Shown: in pieces, positions 51,901-63,979 of the stretch
Layout of the letters: the number at the start of each line of letters is the position of its first letter
How positions within the stretch are numbered: the stretch's first letter is position 1
Assembly: GCF_030867145.1 (NCBI RefSeq)
Contig: NC_134415.1
Coordinates: 15,292,417 to 15,356,416 of the forward strand
Length of the DNA: 64,000 nucleotides
DNA from: Opisthocomus hoazin
Taxonomy: Eukaryota; Chordata; Aves; Opisthocomiformes; Opisthocomidae
Reading direction: 5' to 3'
Notes under the pieces: model-generated
Seen by the model: the letters and a program-made list of their open reading frames with translations, nothing else
Told to the model about the DNA's origin: nothing
Database searches by the model: none
Position numbers and translations under genes: made by a program

Positions 51901-54900
51901 CAGATGTACCCCAGATCGATTGCGATGTCAAAGCAGGGAAGATAATCAATCCAGAATTCATTGCAAAGTGCCCTCCTGGATGTCAAGATGTAAAACACCG
52001 TGTTTATGGCACAGACATCTATGCTTCCTTTTCCAGTGTGTGCAATGCTGCAATTCACAGGTGAGTGAGTTTAAATGCGGAAGGCACTCGGACAAAACCA
52101 TCATTTCAGCATAAGGAGCTCTCGGCTTTTCAGACCCTGTAAAGTTCCCACTGCCTCACAGGTTTGAAAATCTGTGAGAAAGGCCATGTGTGCTGCAATG
52201 GATCCAGTCTTCTAAGTGCTGTCAATCCTGTATTCATACTGAAAGCAGTCGTGTTTGAAGATATTTCTCAACTTTAGGAGAATTGTCTTGAGATTTGCAG
52301 ATCTCTCATTTATGCATAGCAAATTGCTACTGTGCTTCTAGTCTTCAAGTGGAAGATAGGGATGGAGCTGCTGCTACTAATAAAGCTTCAGAAAAAAATA
52401 CGCGTATCACCAGTGATGAATACACATAATTCTGATACTTCTGGGACTGGGTTTGGTTCTGCAGATTTGAATTTAACTGTCCTTGCATCAAAGCCTGAGT
52501 AATGTACTTTCCTGCCACAGAAAAAGACGCTGGACAAGAACATGTATAATACAAATTTTGTAGCACAAATTTTGTTGAGTTTTATTAGCCATGCAAAAAT
52601 GTGCATTAAATTTTAATGGAGAATAACTTCACAACTCAAACACACCATAGCCGAGGTAGGATGCATTCAGGTGAAAATGCAGTAAGGATTTACAAAGCCT
52701 GACTGGCAACTTGGCTTCACTCGGAGTTAGTCGAGCTATTCCAGCGCTTCCTGTTCTTTGAAATAGCTGGGACCTTGAGTAAAGTTGAATAGATAAGGGA
52801 CTTGCTAGCTCACCTCTGCACTGCGCAGTGCACAGGCTGGCGTGGCTGCATGCACGGGGCTGCCACCTCCCAGCGGCAGCTCCGTCTGCTCAGCCCCTCG
52901 CTGGGGAGGTGGCGGCCGGGGGGGGGGCTTTCAAACCACAAATTCTTCCTTATGATACCAGGGCACAATAGAAATTGTTTGTCTCTGCACACAGAGCTTG
53001 TCTGAAAGGGAAGTTACAAAATACTGATGGCAACTGCAATTTCCACCGTCATTCAAATTTCCGCTGGCTGCCCGTATTGTTCAAGCAAGGGTTTCGGTTT
53101 TCCTTGTTTGCCGGCTGTGTTTGGCTCTGTTAGCTTATATGATGCATTTCCTCAGACAGTGAATTTCCTTTCCTTACAGCTGTTTCACCAGCAGCTTCTG
53201 GCAATCATCAGAGAAAGCTACAGCTCTAACATACTCTGCACCATTATTTGCTGCCCGTCACTTTTTTTCCTGTGCAGCATCCTTACTGCCATCCCTACCA
53301 CCCCTCAAGAGCCACAGTCGCTCCCTGGTTTGCCTGCTTTCCTAACGATGCCACAGCAGAGTGCATGCACTGCAGGTTTTCTGGTTGCCTTGAGATAGAT
53401 GTTACTTCATATGTCAAACACCTTTTAATGTGCACCCCACATGGAGCCTGTCAGGTTTTCTACAGCTTCTAGCGATATTGTGTTCAGTTTACTCCAGGCT
53501 GAGGTCAGACCCAGGCTTTGTTTTTTTGCAGGTAACACATACTGGTACTCAAAGAAAACATTCATTCCTTACAACAGAAAAAGTCATGCAAGTGGGAGGT
53601 TTGCCTCAAATTTGTATTTCTGCCACGTGGTTGGCCCAAAAACTCCTCTGAGTACCTCTCCCTGTATCTTCAGTCATTGTCAAGCTTGCAGAAATTTTAA
53701 CGAAGGCAGTAGCTTGTTCTTGTGTGCAACTAGGTCAACCTTAAACACAGGACCAGTAGCTCAGTGGGAAGAGCAAACAGATCCCGACAGCACTTTGTAA
53801 CAAACTGCTCTTCTCTATGTGGCAGCAGCACAAATGTTTCTCAGCAGCAGACTTAGCAGTAGTGTCACAGCTCCACTGCAGTCCCTGGTTTAAAGGTAAA
53901 AGTGAACGCTCCATACCTCTTGCATTGTTGAACAGTTTCTAAGTTTCTGGGGGGGGAATTTCCACCTTCAGACACCATGTTTTCCCCTTGCAGTGGTATT
54001 ATTGACAACACAGGTGGGAAGGTCCTCGTCCAGAAAGTCGCCGGCCACTCCGGTTACCACGGGAGCTTCTCCAACGGGGTCCGGTCCCTGTCACTGCCGC
54101 GCTGGAGGGAGTCCTTCCTCGTGTCAGGTACCCTGGTACCAGAGCCAGGCAGCAACGGGCAGAGGGGGAAGCAGCCTTCTCGTTTCAAAGACCTCTTTAG
54201 TCACCACAGGCCCACCCCACCTAGCTTTACCATGAATGAAGCACTGGAGACAGTTTTTATTCTGGGCTTCCTATAAGGCCTGCAAAGAGCCATGCACCCT
54301 GCCAGCAGCATGCTCGGTTCAGCCCAGGGTGGGTCCAAGCCCACTGCGAGAGGTGACAGGTGATCCGGACTGACCCTCTGAGGGCACCTCAGCTCCCACT
54401 ATTGATGCATAAAATCCAAGCCCCGGTACCGACGGGGAGGTCTTCCTATCTCACTTGCTCTCTGCCCCTTCAAGTGGTGCTGCTAAGTGAACTAAAGGGC
54501 CTTTTGGCCACCTGAAGCACTCTCAGCCTGCACCAGAGTTCGCATCTCCTGAAGCGACTTTTGTCTTCGGTCAACCCATCTGAAGCCACATACAGGCATA
54601 CTGTATTTCTGCAAACGCTGTATTACACAATTCTATTGGTGCATCCCAAGTATGTAATGAATTCTTCCCAACTCTGTTAGCCAAACAGTTTTGATATCTA
54701 TTCAGTGCAGGAAAATCCATCTTAATTTAATGCTTATTCCTTTTTTCTCCCCATAGTGTACACAGCAGCTCACTTGATTCACTGACAAAATTCACAGATT
54801 TTTGGTTGTAAATCAGATCCAGTTTACACCAGCTTCAGATTATCTTAAACCCACTTGCACTTATTCTACCTATGTGAAAGGAGGGTCTAATTTACATTGC

Positions 54901-57900
54901 TTTACACACAACTTCTAATCCTACCTTCTGGCTGCATCCATGCAGTGGGTTGGTTCTTACCGGTCCGCAGTTTGAAGGTTTAGCGTAGCTACAACCAAGT
55001 GATGTTAGTTAACTACACCATTCCTGGAAAAATCAACAGCTCAGGCAACTGAACAGCCTCCAAAAATATGAAAATTTGTGGACAGCAAAGAAGGTCTCAG
55101 AAACTGACCAAAACGAATGGTTGTCTGGAGTTTGCATTAGTAGATTTGGATGCACTTTTTACAGCATTCTGCCGTGGGTACACCACATTATGAGAAGGAT
55201 TTATTTTGGATGAGTAGGGATTTCCTGGAATAGCTGAATTGCTGCTTGTACTTGTTGCTGGTTTTCCCCCGACAAACAGCACATTGTAATTCTGGTACAT
55301 AAATGGGAAATAAGATTTACTTACCTCAGCAGCTGCTCAGTTGTTATCCCATAAAACTGTAGGAATTTTTGATTTATAGTAACAAATCTTTATTCTTTAT
55401 TAATGAGACAGTATAAAAGAATAGACAAGAGAAATTTACATGTAAGAGGGGATGATGAGAAATCTGGGTATGTGTAGGCATGATGAGATTTGTCCATCAT
55501 GCACTTAATTTTATGCCTGCTGAGTGCTCTCACTGATGTTAGCAGAACTACTTGGTTTATAAACTAGCTCAAGCATAAATCTAACACAATATATGATATC
55601 TCATATATCCTATCATATTTCGTATATAAACAGGAAGAAAACTCTCACTATAACTACTGAAAATATGGGAATTTTAGAATTTTAGAGAGAAATTTAGCAG
55701 ACTAAAACCCCAGGAAGACTCTGCTGTTCATCTCAGCAGCCTGAGGCTGAATGCAGATAGAGCTCACTCTCAGAAAAAGATGAGCTGGGTTTTTTTTTTT
55801 ACAATTATGAGTCATAAAAAGACAGAGCTGCGTAAAGCATTCCCCAATAAAACCAGAAAGTCACCTAAGGCATTAATTTCAGGACTGCTTTAGAGTTTTG
55901 AACAGAATCCCTCATTCTGCAGCCGAATTCCCTTTCAGCAGACCAGACCCTCATGTGCTACGGTACCCTGGGAAGGTGCCAATGGTTTATTCCCGGTTAG
56001 GATATTGTCACCGAGAGTCTGTGATGTTCAAATTGTGAATGAGCACCCGCACAAAAGAGCACAGAAGAGGAATCCTCGGGGGACCCTGGGCGATGAAGCG
56101 GCGTGATTTAGGGGCAGAGGGGGACGAGGTCTGTCCTCTGGGATTAGAGCAGCCAGCACACCAGGAGGTATGCAAACACCCTGGTATTCACTTTCAAGCA
56201 CTGAAATGCCTTGGCACTCAGCTGAATGACTCCATTCAGTTTAGCGGGAGTTTTGCAGCTAGTGGGTTAAGAAAATAGAGTCCTAAATCTCTGGGTTTGC
56301 CAGTCACAAATAAGCGTGAGAGGGTGAGCAGCCACCACTTCATAGCTTATACTTCAACAGCCAGAAGCTGAGCTTTTCAGCCCACACGTGAACCCATTCT
56401 TAAGTTTGTTAAGCAAACTCCAATCTAGATGCAATGTTTTCCAGACAGTGGCAAAGATATATTACCATTGCTCCAGAGATATATTACGATTTCTCCTGCT
56501 CAGGTCAGGCCTCAGACCTACCTCTTGATCACATATGGGATGCAAGTTGCTGCTGATCAAAAACCTCAGAGTCTGGGAGCAGGCAGCCCCTGTGCCGGCT
56601 AGTTTATTTGCACAGCAGCGGGCTTCAGGTTTGCATTAGAAATCAGATTAGCACAGAAATATTCTAAATTAAAATCAGATTATTATGCTCTCGCTGTATC
56701 TATGTAACAGCCACTTATACCTGACAACTTTTCCTCTGTTGGGGATAAAGAAATGCATTTGGAAAATCATCTGCAATCCTGTACCTTTTCCGTCTTTCTA
56801 CAAAATTGGCAGAAGAGCTGCCTAGTCCTCCTTGGCTTCTGATCCAGGTTTTGGCTTGGAGGGAAGTGGCAGTGAAGCCCTGCTGCCCTTCACTTAGGCC
56901 AGCTTCTGTGAGAGACCTGAAGGCAAGGAGCTAGCCTTCTCAGGCTTGTCCTTACACGCTAACTTGACAGCTCCGATCTTTGGCAGATCTGTGTTGACTT
57001 CAGTGGAGCTGCTCTCAATTTATACCACTGTAAATGAGAAACGGATTAGATACTTACATCATTATTTCATTACTATCTCAAACTAACTTCTTCTTCTAGG
57101 GTTTTTTAATGGCATCTGAAATTTCAGAGGGAGTAAAACAAAGGAGAAAAAACATGAAAAGAGACAAAGGACAGTGCTTCTCCAGCTCCATGGCCATCTC
57201 TGCAGTAGACGACCAGTTCCTCTGGCATTTACCGTTCTTTGTGTGCCATCGCAGGGGAAACCCAGTTCCCAGCTCAGTCTGTAGCAGCTAATTCTGTTCC
57301 ATGCTGTTTGTCTCTGGATTAGCCACCCAGGATGACAACTGGCATGCTCGCACTGCTATATACACCTTCTAAATGAATCCAGTGAAGGAATAAAGGAAAG
57401 AAAACCTGGCATCACCATCACGTCTCAGGCTTTGCAGGAGGTGGAGCTAGGTCTCACCTGAGGTGGTCCAGACACATGACACAGCACAGCTTCTCATAGA
57501 GACAGTCACCAGGGTCCAGAATTCCTACATCCACAAACTCCTAGAGGCCAGAGCAGTCTGCCCTACACTGGGCTTCTCTGAAACACTTTTCATGCAGTGA
57601 TACATACAGGAATTTAAAAACTGCCCCAAGAGATGGAATTGCATGGCCACATGTACCAACAGAGATAGCATCTGATGCAGCACTAAGATTTGTGGTTCAA
57701 AGCTTAACTTGGAAACGTACCTCATTGTTTTAAGGCAAGACCCTCATTTTAGATCTAAACATAGGTACCATATGTTCCCACACACAAGCATAGCCTTCTC
57801 TCACTGTTATTACCGCAAAAGGCTGTTGCCAGAAATGGCATGTTGCAAAAGTGAGGTCAGAGAAGAATGCTGTGTGCGTGACAAAGTGAATCCCACATCA

Positions 57901-60900
57901 AAAGTGCTTTCTAACTCAACCGCATAGTGGGGCTCTGGAAAAGGCTGCCTAGGGAGGCTGTGAGTTTAAGCACAGGTTATACAGATGTCCTCCAGGAATG
58001 GTCCCCTTATGCTTAACACCATTTGAGAGCAAAGGAATGAACCAGCTGGCCTCTTCAAATCCTTCCCAGCACTGTGTTTTCACGCTTTCTAACTTTTTTT
58101 TTTAATGATGTTGGATTTAGGAATTGGTATTTTTAGTGGCATGGTTTTGAGATTCTGCCATCAAATGAAAGAAATCTTCAAGAAAATGAGTGCGGCAGTA
58201 AAGAAGTGGGGTCTGATTCTGAACGCATATGTTAGATGGGAGTTTTGTTGCAAGAAAACTTAGACATTTTATGTGATGTTTTTTAATGATATTTTTTAGA
58301 GGGCAAGCCAAGAAAAGGTGTGACATATCCATCAACTCTTGAATATGCTTCTTCAAAGAGCACAGCTGTTAAATCAGGCAAGTAATTATGACTGACTCTC
58401 CCTTACATCCATTCACAACTACGTGTTGTAGCTTCTCAGTTGTGTAATACTAAGATAAAACTACTCAGAGCCAGAAGTTAATGCATTCTTTAGTATCTCC
58501 TCCAAATCCCTCATGATATTTTTGATGTTAAGCATATGGAAATTATCCCAGTCAATTTCTATTTTCTCACCATACCATGTTTTACAGACTTCTGTTCCCA
58601 AGTAGTTTCCCCCTTGATTTAAATCTGTTAGCGAGTATGATGTTGCACTGATTATATGAAAGAAATTGAGGTTTTACATGTTGATTTTCTCCTAATGTTC
58701 TTCGTGTTATCTTTTGGGATTTTCAGTGTTGAAAGTACAGTAATAAATAATAATATAATACTAATGACACAGATGGCAATGCACTGCAACTTCAGCTAAG
58801 GATGATATGAAAAGGAACAACTCTGTATAACCATTTTAGTCAGCATCCTACTCTGTAAGACTCAACTCAGTTTAAATTATTTAGTTGTTTTCAGAGATCT
58901 TTCATCAGACCTCATGCCAGGTGGTAGCTGATATTCAAGTGTACGTGCAGTGCCTCCGTCACTGAAATGATACTTGTTTGTGCTCCCTGAAACAACTGTG
59001 TATTTTTCAGACTTTTCCTTGGGGCCGTGAACAAAAGCGAAATGAATGTCTCATACTACTATACACTTCCTTAAGATGGCTCTTTTGCTGTTTGCTGAGC
59101 CTCAGCCTTCCTGATCTTGTCCTCTGTGGGCTGTGATATAACAAGATGCACTGTATCTTCTCCATGAACTCAGGTGCCTGTCAGTGGATGCATGCCTCCA
59201 AGGCCACACAGAGGTTACACGGAGTCCTGCTCTTCTCCTGCCCGTTATTGTTTGGTCTGTGGGAGAACAGTGCAGAGCTCTGTCCTCATCTTTAGGCTTT
59301 TACTTGCACAAAGGCACATTTTCTTCTTAACACTGTAGCTGTTCAGACAGAATATGCATCACCCTAAGCCATGCCTTTTGTTTGCAATAACTTCGTATTT
59401 ACAATCAAACAGGTAGAGATTTGTATATGTGTCTTGACCAGGCACACAGAAATTACTGGCCCAAAACTGTACTGCTAGAAGGGAGGCAGTACCTTAGAAA
59501 TTTTGGCTTTTTCTAGGAAACAATCACTAACACTAATTCTCACCATTCCCAAATGTACCCACATGTGAGGTACCAGCCCAGACGTCTCACACCAGACCAG
59601 GGACAATCGCAGCCAAGATAGGCTCAGCAGGCTGCAAGAAACAATTTCTTCCACCAGCGCTAAAACCCATGTTATGTGAGAATCAGTAGAGGAACAGGGG
59701 GAATCATCAAGTCACAACTCAGACATGCACACAAACTACCAGGAGACTGTTCCTGCAGCAAACCAAAGACGCAAGAGCTTTCCTTCACTTTGTTCTTGAC
59801 TCAAACAGCGTGAATGAAAATGTTAGGATCCTAGTAACAAAGATCGTGCATTCATGCAGGGAAAACCCAAGAGGATCAAAGGAGCAAATAATAACTGTTA
59901 CATCAAACTCAGTGCTTGAGGATGCCACTGCCTTGCTTTGCCTAGCCCTGTCCCATAGGTAGCACAGAGACCTGATAGTTACGATCCACCTTCCCCAAGC
60001 CTCCCTTGGTCCCATCAGACCTTTTTAGCCCTGCTGCCTCAGCCCAGCCATCTCAGCTAGGAAAAGTTTGTTCTTACGATAAAAATGTCTGTAATATGGT
60101 GCTGGGGCCATCTTGTGACAGAGGATTTTCTACATATTTCTTAATTTTAGAAAAGCTACCTTTTTCTCCTGATTTAAATTATAGAGACCACATTGCACAC
60201 TTGGATACTTAAACCCATTATCTGTAGGAGGTAAAGGCAGTCTTCTGAGGATTACACTCACCTGCTGCCAGATTAGCGAAAAACACTGCTTCACACCTGA
60301 TCAGCTGTCAGAGATGCAATTTTGTTCCTCATCCCAGGGATGCCAGAGATTCATAGTGCCTGACATTTTTTTAAATGCTGCTGGTGGTTACAATGCTTCC
60401 CAAATGCTGGGCACAGCAAGAAAAAACCTCCCCAAAGTTGTAACAATTCACAGCTGGTAAAAACAATCAAAAGCTGTTATTTTAAAAAATAACACAATTT
60501 TTTAGGAAGCCGTTAACCCTGGAGTAATGTCTCAAATAGGTCAATGCTGCCATAATAGCTAGAGATGAGAAAAATATGGAAGATCAAAATCCTCTAGTAC
60601 TCAGTCAGACATAAAAGCAGAGGCAGATTCTTTTGCAGGGTAGCAGTAAATGAGCTGTAATAAATGTTCCAAGTACTTTGATGACTCTGAGTCTTAGAAG
60701 AAAAAAAGGACCAAAAAAATCTCCCTTTTCCTTCTAAGCCAGTCCTTGGCATTCAGGATTTGGCCCCATAATAATCTGACAATGTCAGGCAAGAAAGAAC
60801 TTCTTCTGAATGTGAATTAGTGACTGAAATATTGCATGTTAGCTGGTATTCCCCAAACACCCTACACACACCATGACCCTGATTCTCAGGACACACTACT

Positions 60901-63900
60901 ACTCGGAAGAAAAATCAACAGCATCATGCATTAATGTTATGAGTATTGGTTTATTAGTGGTAAAACCCCATATTTATTGCTCATTTCAGAAATTCTATTG
61001 ACTTTGGCAGCAGCTTTTGGGTAGTAAAAATGTCTAAATTTGGCACCAAAAATATGGGGTGACTACTGTCTAGAGGCACCCAGCCATCACTTTTTCTCGC
61101 TTACTGAGAAAGCTCTGATTAGACTGACTGACCTACCTAATGCCACGTGATGGGATCCCTTCTTCTGGGGACTTATGATCTCTAAATAGGGGACTTTATT
61201 TTCTTCCAGAGCTGCATTTCCTAATGTGCTTCATTTTGTTTCAGAGCCTAAAAAGCCAGAACAAGACCTTAAAGCTACGAAGAGTGCAGATACCGCTCAT
61301 GCATCCGAAAAAGCATCAGAACAAGGTATGGGTTGGGGATCTTCATGCTCTTTTACAGTATCCCTCCCGGTCTAAACTGCCTGCAGATGCTTATAGGAGA
61401 CAGTTTGACACTGGTAACACATACAGCTTTACCTGTCCCATCCAGCCTCCTCTCTACAGACTCTTTCCCACCAACCCAACCCTGAGCCCCTGTGACTGTG
61501 CTTGAAGGGCATCTGACAATTCAGAGAAGAGAGGGCACCCTCTCGGTTTAATTTCTGCTGGCACTTTGGGTGAATTAGGGCATCATGAACTTCAAAAGCC
61601 TGCATTATGGCTCTCAGCAATTTCCTATGCAGGGCATGTGCCCTGCAAACCCTCTGAAGGTACTGTGAGGGAGATGGGCACCCTGCCTGCAGGAGCACTG
61701 GGAACAGCCAGCCCTCGAGAGACCTCCCCTTATGTTCAAGGCTAAAGAAACCCAGCCAACAAGCACCAAGGCAACATCTTTTCTCTGCTCTTACTGTGCT
61801 CCTTCCTTGGCTTTTCTGCTAATGCTGTTAGCTCCCAGCCTCCTTGCTCCTCGCAGCCTGGGGTATAAATCCGGCCGATGCTCCTGCTCCTGCAGCACCA
61901 GATCGCAGAGGAAGAATCACTGTGCCCTCTGCCTGCTTTCTTTTAGTGCAGCAGTGTGGAGCAGGACACCGTTCAGCCCAAAGAGAGCCATTCATACCGA
62001 ATTTTTCAGCTGAGTTGTTTTGTTGTTCTTCTGAGCTCTCTTTCAGCATTATCCCATTAAAACTGCCTGAGATCCGAGTTTTTCACTGGCTCGAATTAGG
62101 TGGTAATTAATCCACCAGACAGTTTCATGACGATGCTTTCCAAAATGAGAACATCCAGCAATAAAATACAAGCTTGTGCTGTGCAGCAGTGAATAGACTG
62201 CACACCAGTCCCTCACAGCGTACACAGTCTGCCTGGCCATCCCCAGGGCTACGGACAGGGAGGAGAGGAACAAGACTGAGGTGAACATGGAATATATTTT
62301 GGGGCACTTTTTTGTAGATAGACGGAGAAGGTAACGGTGAAGGATCTTTTTTGAGACAATGACTTGAAAGAATGTGTTAATTTCATATAGAATATTTAGG
62401 ATGCAAATTTTGCAATGAGAATCGTCTCCGTTCTCACAACAGATGATACATTTTAAAAGTAGTAGCAACTGTGAGATGAGTCAAAGTTAGAAGGAATCAG
62501 CACCTCCCAGGAGGTGCTCTCCCCCACTCCCCTCAGCCAAAGCCCTAACGCTCCCTGTTCCGGCACGGACCTGCTCCCCAAAACTCCATTACCCGAAAGT
62601 TGTCTTTCTGCCAAAAGCATTTCAGTGCTGTGGTGGGCAACACATATTTTATTCTGGTCTGTGACTCAGAATGGCCATCTTTTATTGCCAGATGTGAGTT
62701 GATTTCCATTTATACGGCCTTTCTAACTGCTTAATTACACTGACAAAACATGATGGCAAAACAGAAACTGCAACTGACTGGTTGAACAATTTCAGAGAAC
62801 CTCTGTCAGGTTGACAGGCATTCCTGGCCAGCGCAGAAAAGTGTAGCGGAAACGCTAAGGCTATGCCAGGCTGTTGTCAGCACCCTCCGGAGAGTGGTGT
62901 GACCCTGTGGCACACAGGCACACGTGCTACACATCCACACAGCAACGAAGCAGCTAATGGCTCCACAGAGGAGGATGCTTGTAGGCATCCTGAGGAGGAC
63001 ACCAGTGTCTGGGTTGCCTTAAACAGTGAGCGCTATTAATGATGCTTCCACGCATGTCACACGTCCAGCTGCAGCGATGGTGTCAATGCCCTACAGGTGA
63101 CACCGTCCGCAAAGAGTATCAGACGTCCCCAGTGCCGACACCAGCTACCCAAATGGCCACCACAACACCAACACCAACAACCACAACAACGGATCCTTCC
63201 ACCACAACGCCAAAGCCAACCACAACACCTGCAACAACCAGAACCACAACAGTTGCAGCTGCAGCCAAGACTCGACCTGGACTGCACAGGGTCAGAGATA
63301 TAGGTCAGTAACATGGATGCTTGAATTGTTTTCCTCCTGACCTACAGCTTTCCTAAAGTTTAAAGGACAAGACATGCAGCTGAATATACCATGATTTAGT
63401 GGCTCATGAACTCAATAATTCAATGTAGAAATATTAGGAGTGGATAAAAAAATTAATTCCAGTAGACGGGCTGGAGTTAGCATTGTGCCTTCAAGATACA
63501 TAAAAAATTTGTGTATCTTAAGTAAACATAAACATGTAGATTCTCTGAGATTAGAGTTCATCTGAAGTAAATTTATGGCTAGTCTTTATCTTCACATGAA
63601 ATGTACTGGCGTATAAACTGATTCATGTGGAAGTAAGCTCTCCATTCCCAAATGCTGTCATGATTTTCAGCTATAGGAGTCAACCAATAGGTCCTTCATT
63701 CACATGTCTGGACTAAGAGTTCAACAAATAGGTCAAGACTCATTTTAGAATTAATTTCATGATAACTTTCAATAAATGAAAGTTGTATTTTTTGTAACAC
63801 TAAGAAGGAATTCTCATATGATTTTTCCACAGCTGGTTTTCCTTAATCTTTCCTTCTCTGTTTATTCTTATTCACTAACATTGGGCTTTTTGGTTCAAGA

Positions 63901-63979
63901 GCTGAAAATTAAAATCTCTTATTTTTAGGTTCTAGCAGCATCCACCCAGCATACTCATCTGTGGTAGCTGCAGCATCAA
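48928..63979 (+). CDS. VIT: Vitrin, N-terminal half (eight coding exons, 3' partial)
   Basis: Secreted extracellular-matrix protein that, from the family, promotes matrix assembly and cell adhesion; the full protein has a signal peptide, one LCCL domain, a variable linker and two VWA domains. Coding exons: 48928-48958, 50838-50903, 51904-52060, 53994-54127, 58300-58377, 61245-61325, 63097-63303 and 63929-63979, giving 268 residues with agreeing phases at every junction. Residues 1-19 form the signal peptide, 20-32 a Lys-rich basic linker, about 39-127 the LCCL domain with cysteines 39, 55, 59 and 79, and 130-268 the linker with a Thr-rich part at 204-234. [33 protein letters not shown] and [10 protein letters not shown] match human vitrin closely, including the unusual linker start, which separates it from cochlin (COCH). 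The VWA exons lie past the right edge. All introns are GT-AG except one apparent GC-AG. Confidence 0.95.
50838..50903 (+). CDS. VIT: VIT exon: signal-peptide end and basic linker
   Basis: The acceptor is TTGGTTTAG and the donor is CTAT|GTAAGT. It encodes [19 protein letters not shown] and ends in KL plus one base. The hydrophobic core ends at TYA, with likely cleavage before AKEA. The Lys-rich stretch corresponds to KETAKKIKRPK in human vitrin. Confidence 0.9.
50904..51903 (+). other. VIT intron between signal-peptide and LCCL exons
   Basis: GT-AG, phase 1, 1 kb. It contains a short (AG)n run at 51187-51199. Nothing else recognised. Confidence 0.8.
51904..52060 (+). CDS. VIT: VIT exon: first part of the LCCL domain
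   Basis: The acceptor is TGTACTCACAG and the donor is CACAG|GTGAGT. In the spliced frame it encodes [19 protein letters not shown], then KCPPGCQ, then [18 protein letters not shown]. All four LCCL cysteines (39, 55, 59, 79) and the YGT-x-Y-x-x-x-S-x-VC signature are intact. Confidence 0.94.
52061..53993 (+). other. VIT intron within the LCCL domain
   Basis: GT-AG, phase 2. It includes a GC-rich patch (52810-52930) with the 16-bp perfect palindrome TGCACTGCGCAGTGCA at 52817-52832 and a 10-base G run at 52918-52927. Confidence 0.8.
52817..52832. repeat. 16-bp perfect palindrome
   Basis: TGCACTGCGCAGTGCA reads identically on both strands. It lies in a CpG-containing patch inside a VIT intron. 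Confidence 0.85.
53994..54127 (+). CDS. VIT: VIT exon: second part of the LCCL domain
   Basis: The acceptor is TTTTCCCCTTGCAG and the donor is GTCAG|GTACCC. It encodes [18 protein letters not shown], then [12 protein letters not shown] and [14 protein letters not shown]. The exon has clearly more GC in third positions than the flanking introns, as expected for constrained coding DNA. The local open frame running on to 54276 is read-through into the intron. Confidence 0.94.
56990..57055 (+). mobile_element. Ancient amniote CR1/SINE-type relic
   Basis: TGTTGACTTCAGTGGAGCTG followed by TTTATACCACTGTAAATGAG recalls the widespread amniote repeat phrase 'TTGACTTCAGTGGAGTTACT... TTTACACCAGTGTAA'. 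Recognised by pattern only; the family name is uncertain. Confidence 0.45.
57925..58092 (+). mobile_element. Old CR1 3' fragment, diverged, plus strand
   Basis: GGCTCTGGAAAAGGCTGCCT and AGGGAGGCTGTGAG, then CAGATGTCCTCCAGGAATGG and CTTCAAATCCTTCCCAGCA follow the CR1 order 'TGGAACAGGCTGCCCAGGGAGG ... TTCCAACCC'. Strongly diverged and without the terminal tail units. It ends about 200 bp before a VIT exon. Confidence 0.6.
58300..58377 (+). CDS. VIT: VIT exon: start of the linker, with GC splice donor
   Basis: The acceptor is GATATTTTTTAG. In frame it encodes [19 protein letters not shown], then KSTAVKS plus one base; human vitrin has ESKPKKGVTYPSALTYSSS here. The only phase-compatible donor is TCAG|GCAAGT, a consensus-type GC donor. 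The nearest GT (in GCAA|GTAATT) would shift the frame and give a stop in the next exon. Confidence 0.9.
58378..61244 (+). other. VIT intron with GC-AG boundaries
   Basis: Starts GCAAGTAATT and ends TTTTGTTTCAG, phase 1. No repeat or gene recognised inside. Confidence 0.75.
61245..61325 (+). CDS. VIT: VIT exon: Lys/Glu/Ala-rich linker
   Basis: The acceptor is CATTTTGTTTCAG and the donor is CAAG|GTATGG. It encodes [19 protein letters not shown], then ASEKASEQ, in phase 1-1, so it could be skipped without changing the frame. The linker is poorly conserved and identity rests on position and phase. Confidence 0.82.
61326..63096 (+). other. VIT intron
   Basis: GT-AG, phase 1. A GC-richer part (61800-61990) yields chance open frames only. 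Confidence 0.8.
63097..63303 (+). CDS. VIT: VIT exon: Thr/Pro-rich mucin-like linker
   Basis: The acceptor is AATGCCCTACAG and the donor is ATAG|GTCAGT, phase 1-1. It encodes residues 183-251; between 204 and 234 there are 20 threonines and 6 prolines in 31 residues ([20 protein letters not shown] and onward), then [17 protein letters not shown]. This should be densely O-glycosylated and stiff. The codons are built of ACA/ACC/CCA units (CAACAACCACAAC-type DNA), so repeat slippage is a likely origin. Confidence 0.85.
   Translation: MTPSAKSIRRPQCRHQLPKWPPQHQHQQPQQRILPPQRQSQPQHLQQPEPQQLQLQPRLDLDCTGSEI
63929..63979 (+). CDS. VIT: VIT exon: linker continuation
   Basis: The acceptor is CTTATTTTTAG and the donor is TCAA|GTAAGT, phase 1-1. 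It encodes [17 protein letters not shown]. It is short, and supported by strong splice signals and phase agreement with the previous exon. Homology is weak. Confidence 0.7.

Larger units (their letters stand above)
54128..58299 (+). other. VIT intron after the LCCL domain, with repeat relics
   Basis: GT-AG, phase 1, 4.2 kb. An AT-rich segment (55570-55680) and a poly-T run (55790-55800) are visible. Two old repeat relics are listed separately. Confidence 0.8.

Noticed and set aside
48928..54127. Cochlin (COCH) instead of vitrin
   Set aside because: Cochlin also has an LCCL domain, but the basic linker after the signal peptide, [13 protein letters not shown] and the [10 protein letters not shown] start of the linker fit vitrin.
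58378..58390. GT donor at 58382 for the VIT exon
   Set aside because: It gives phase 2, and the next exon would then read into a stop after two codons; the GC donor keeps the frame.
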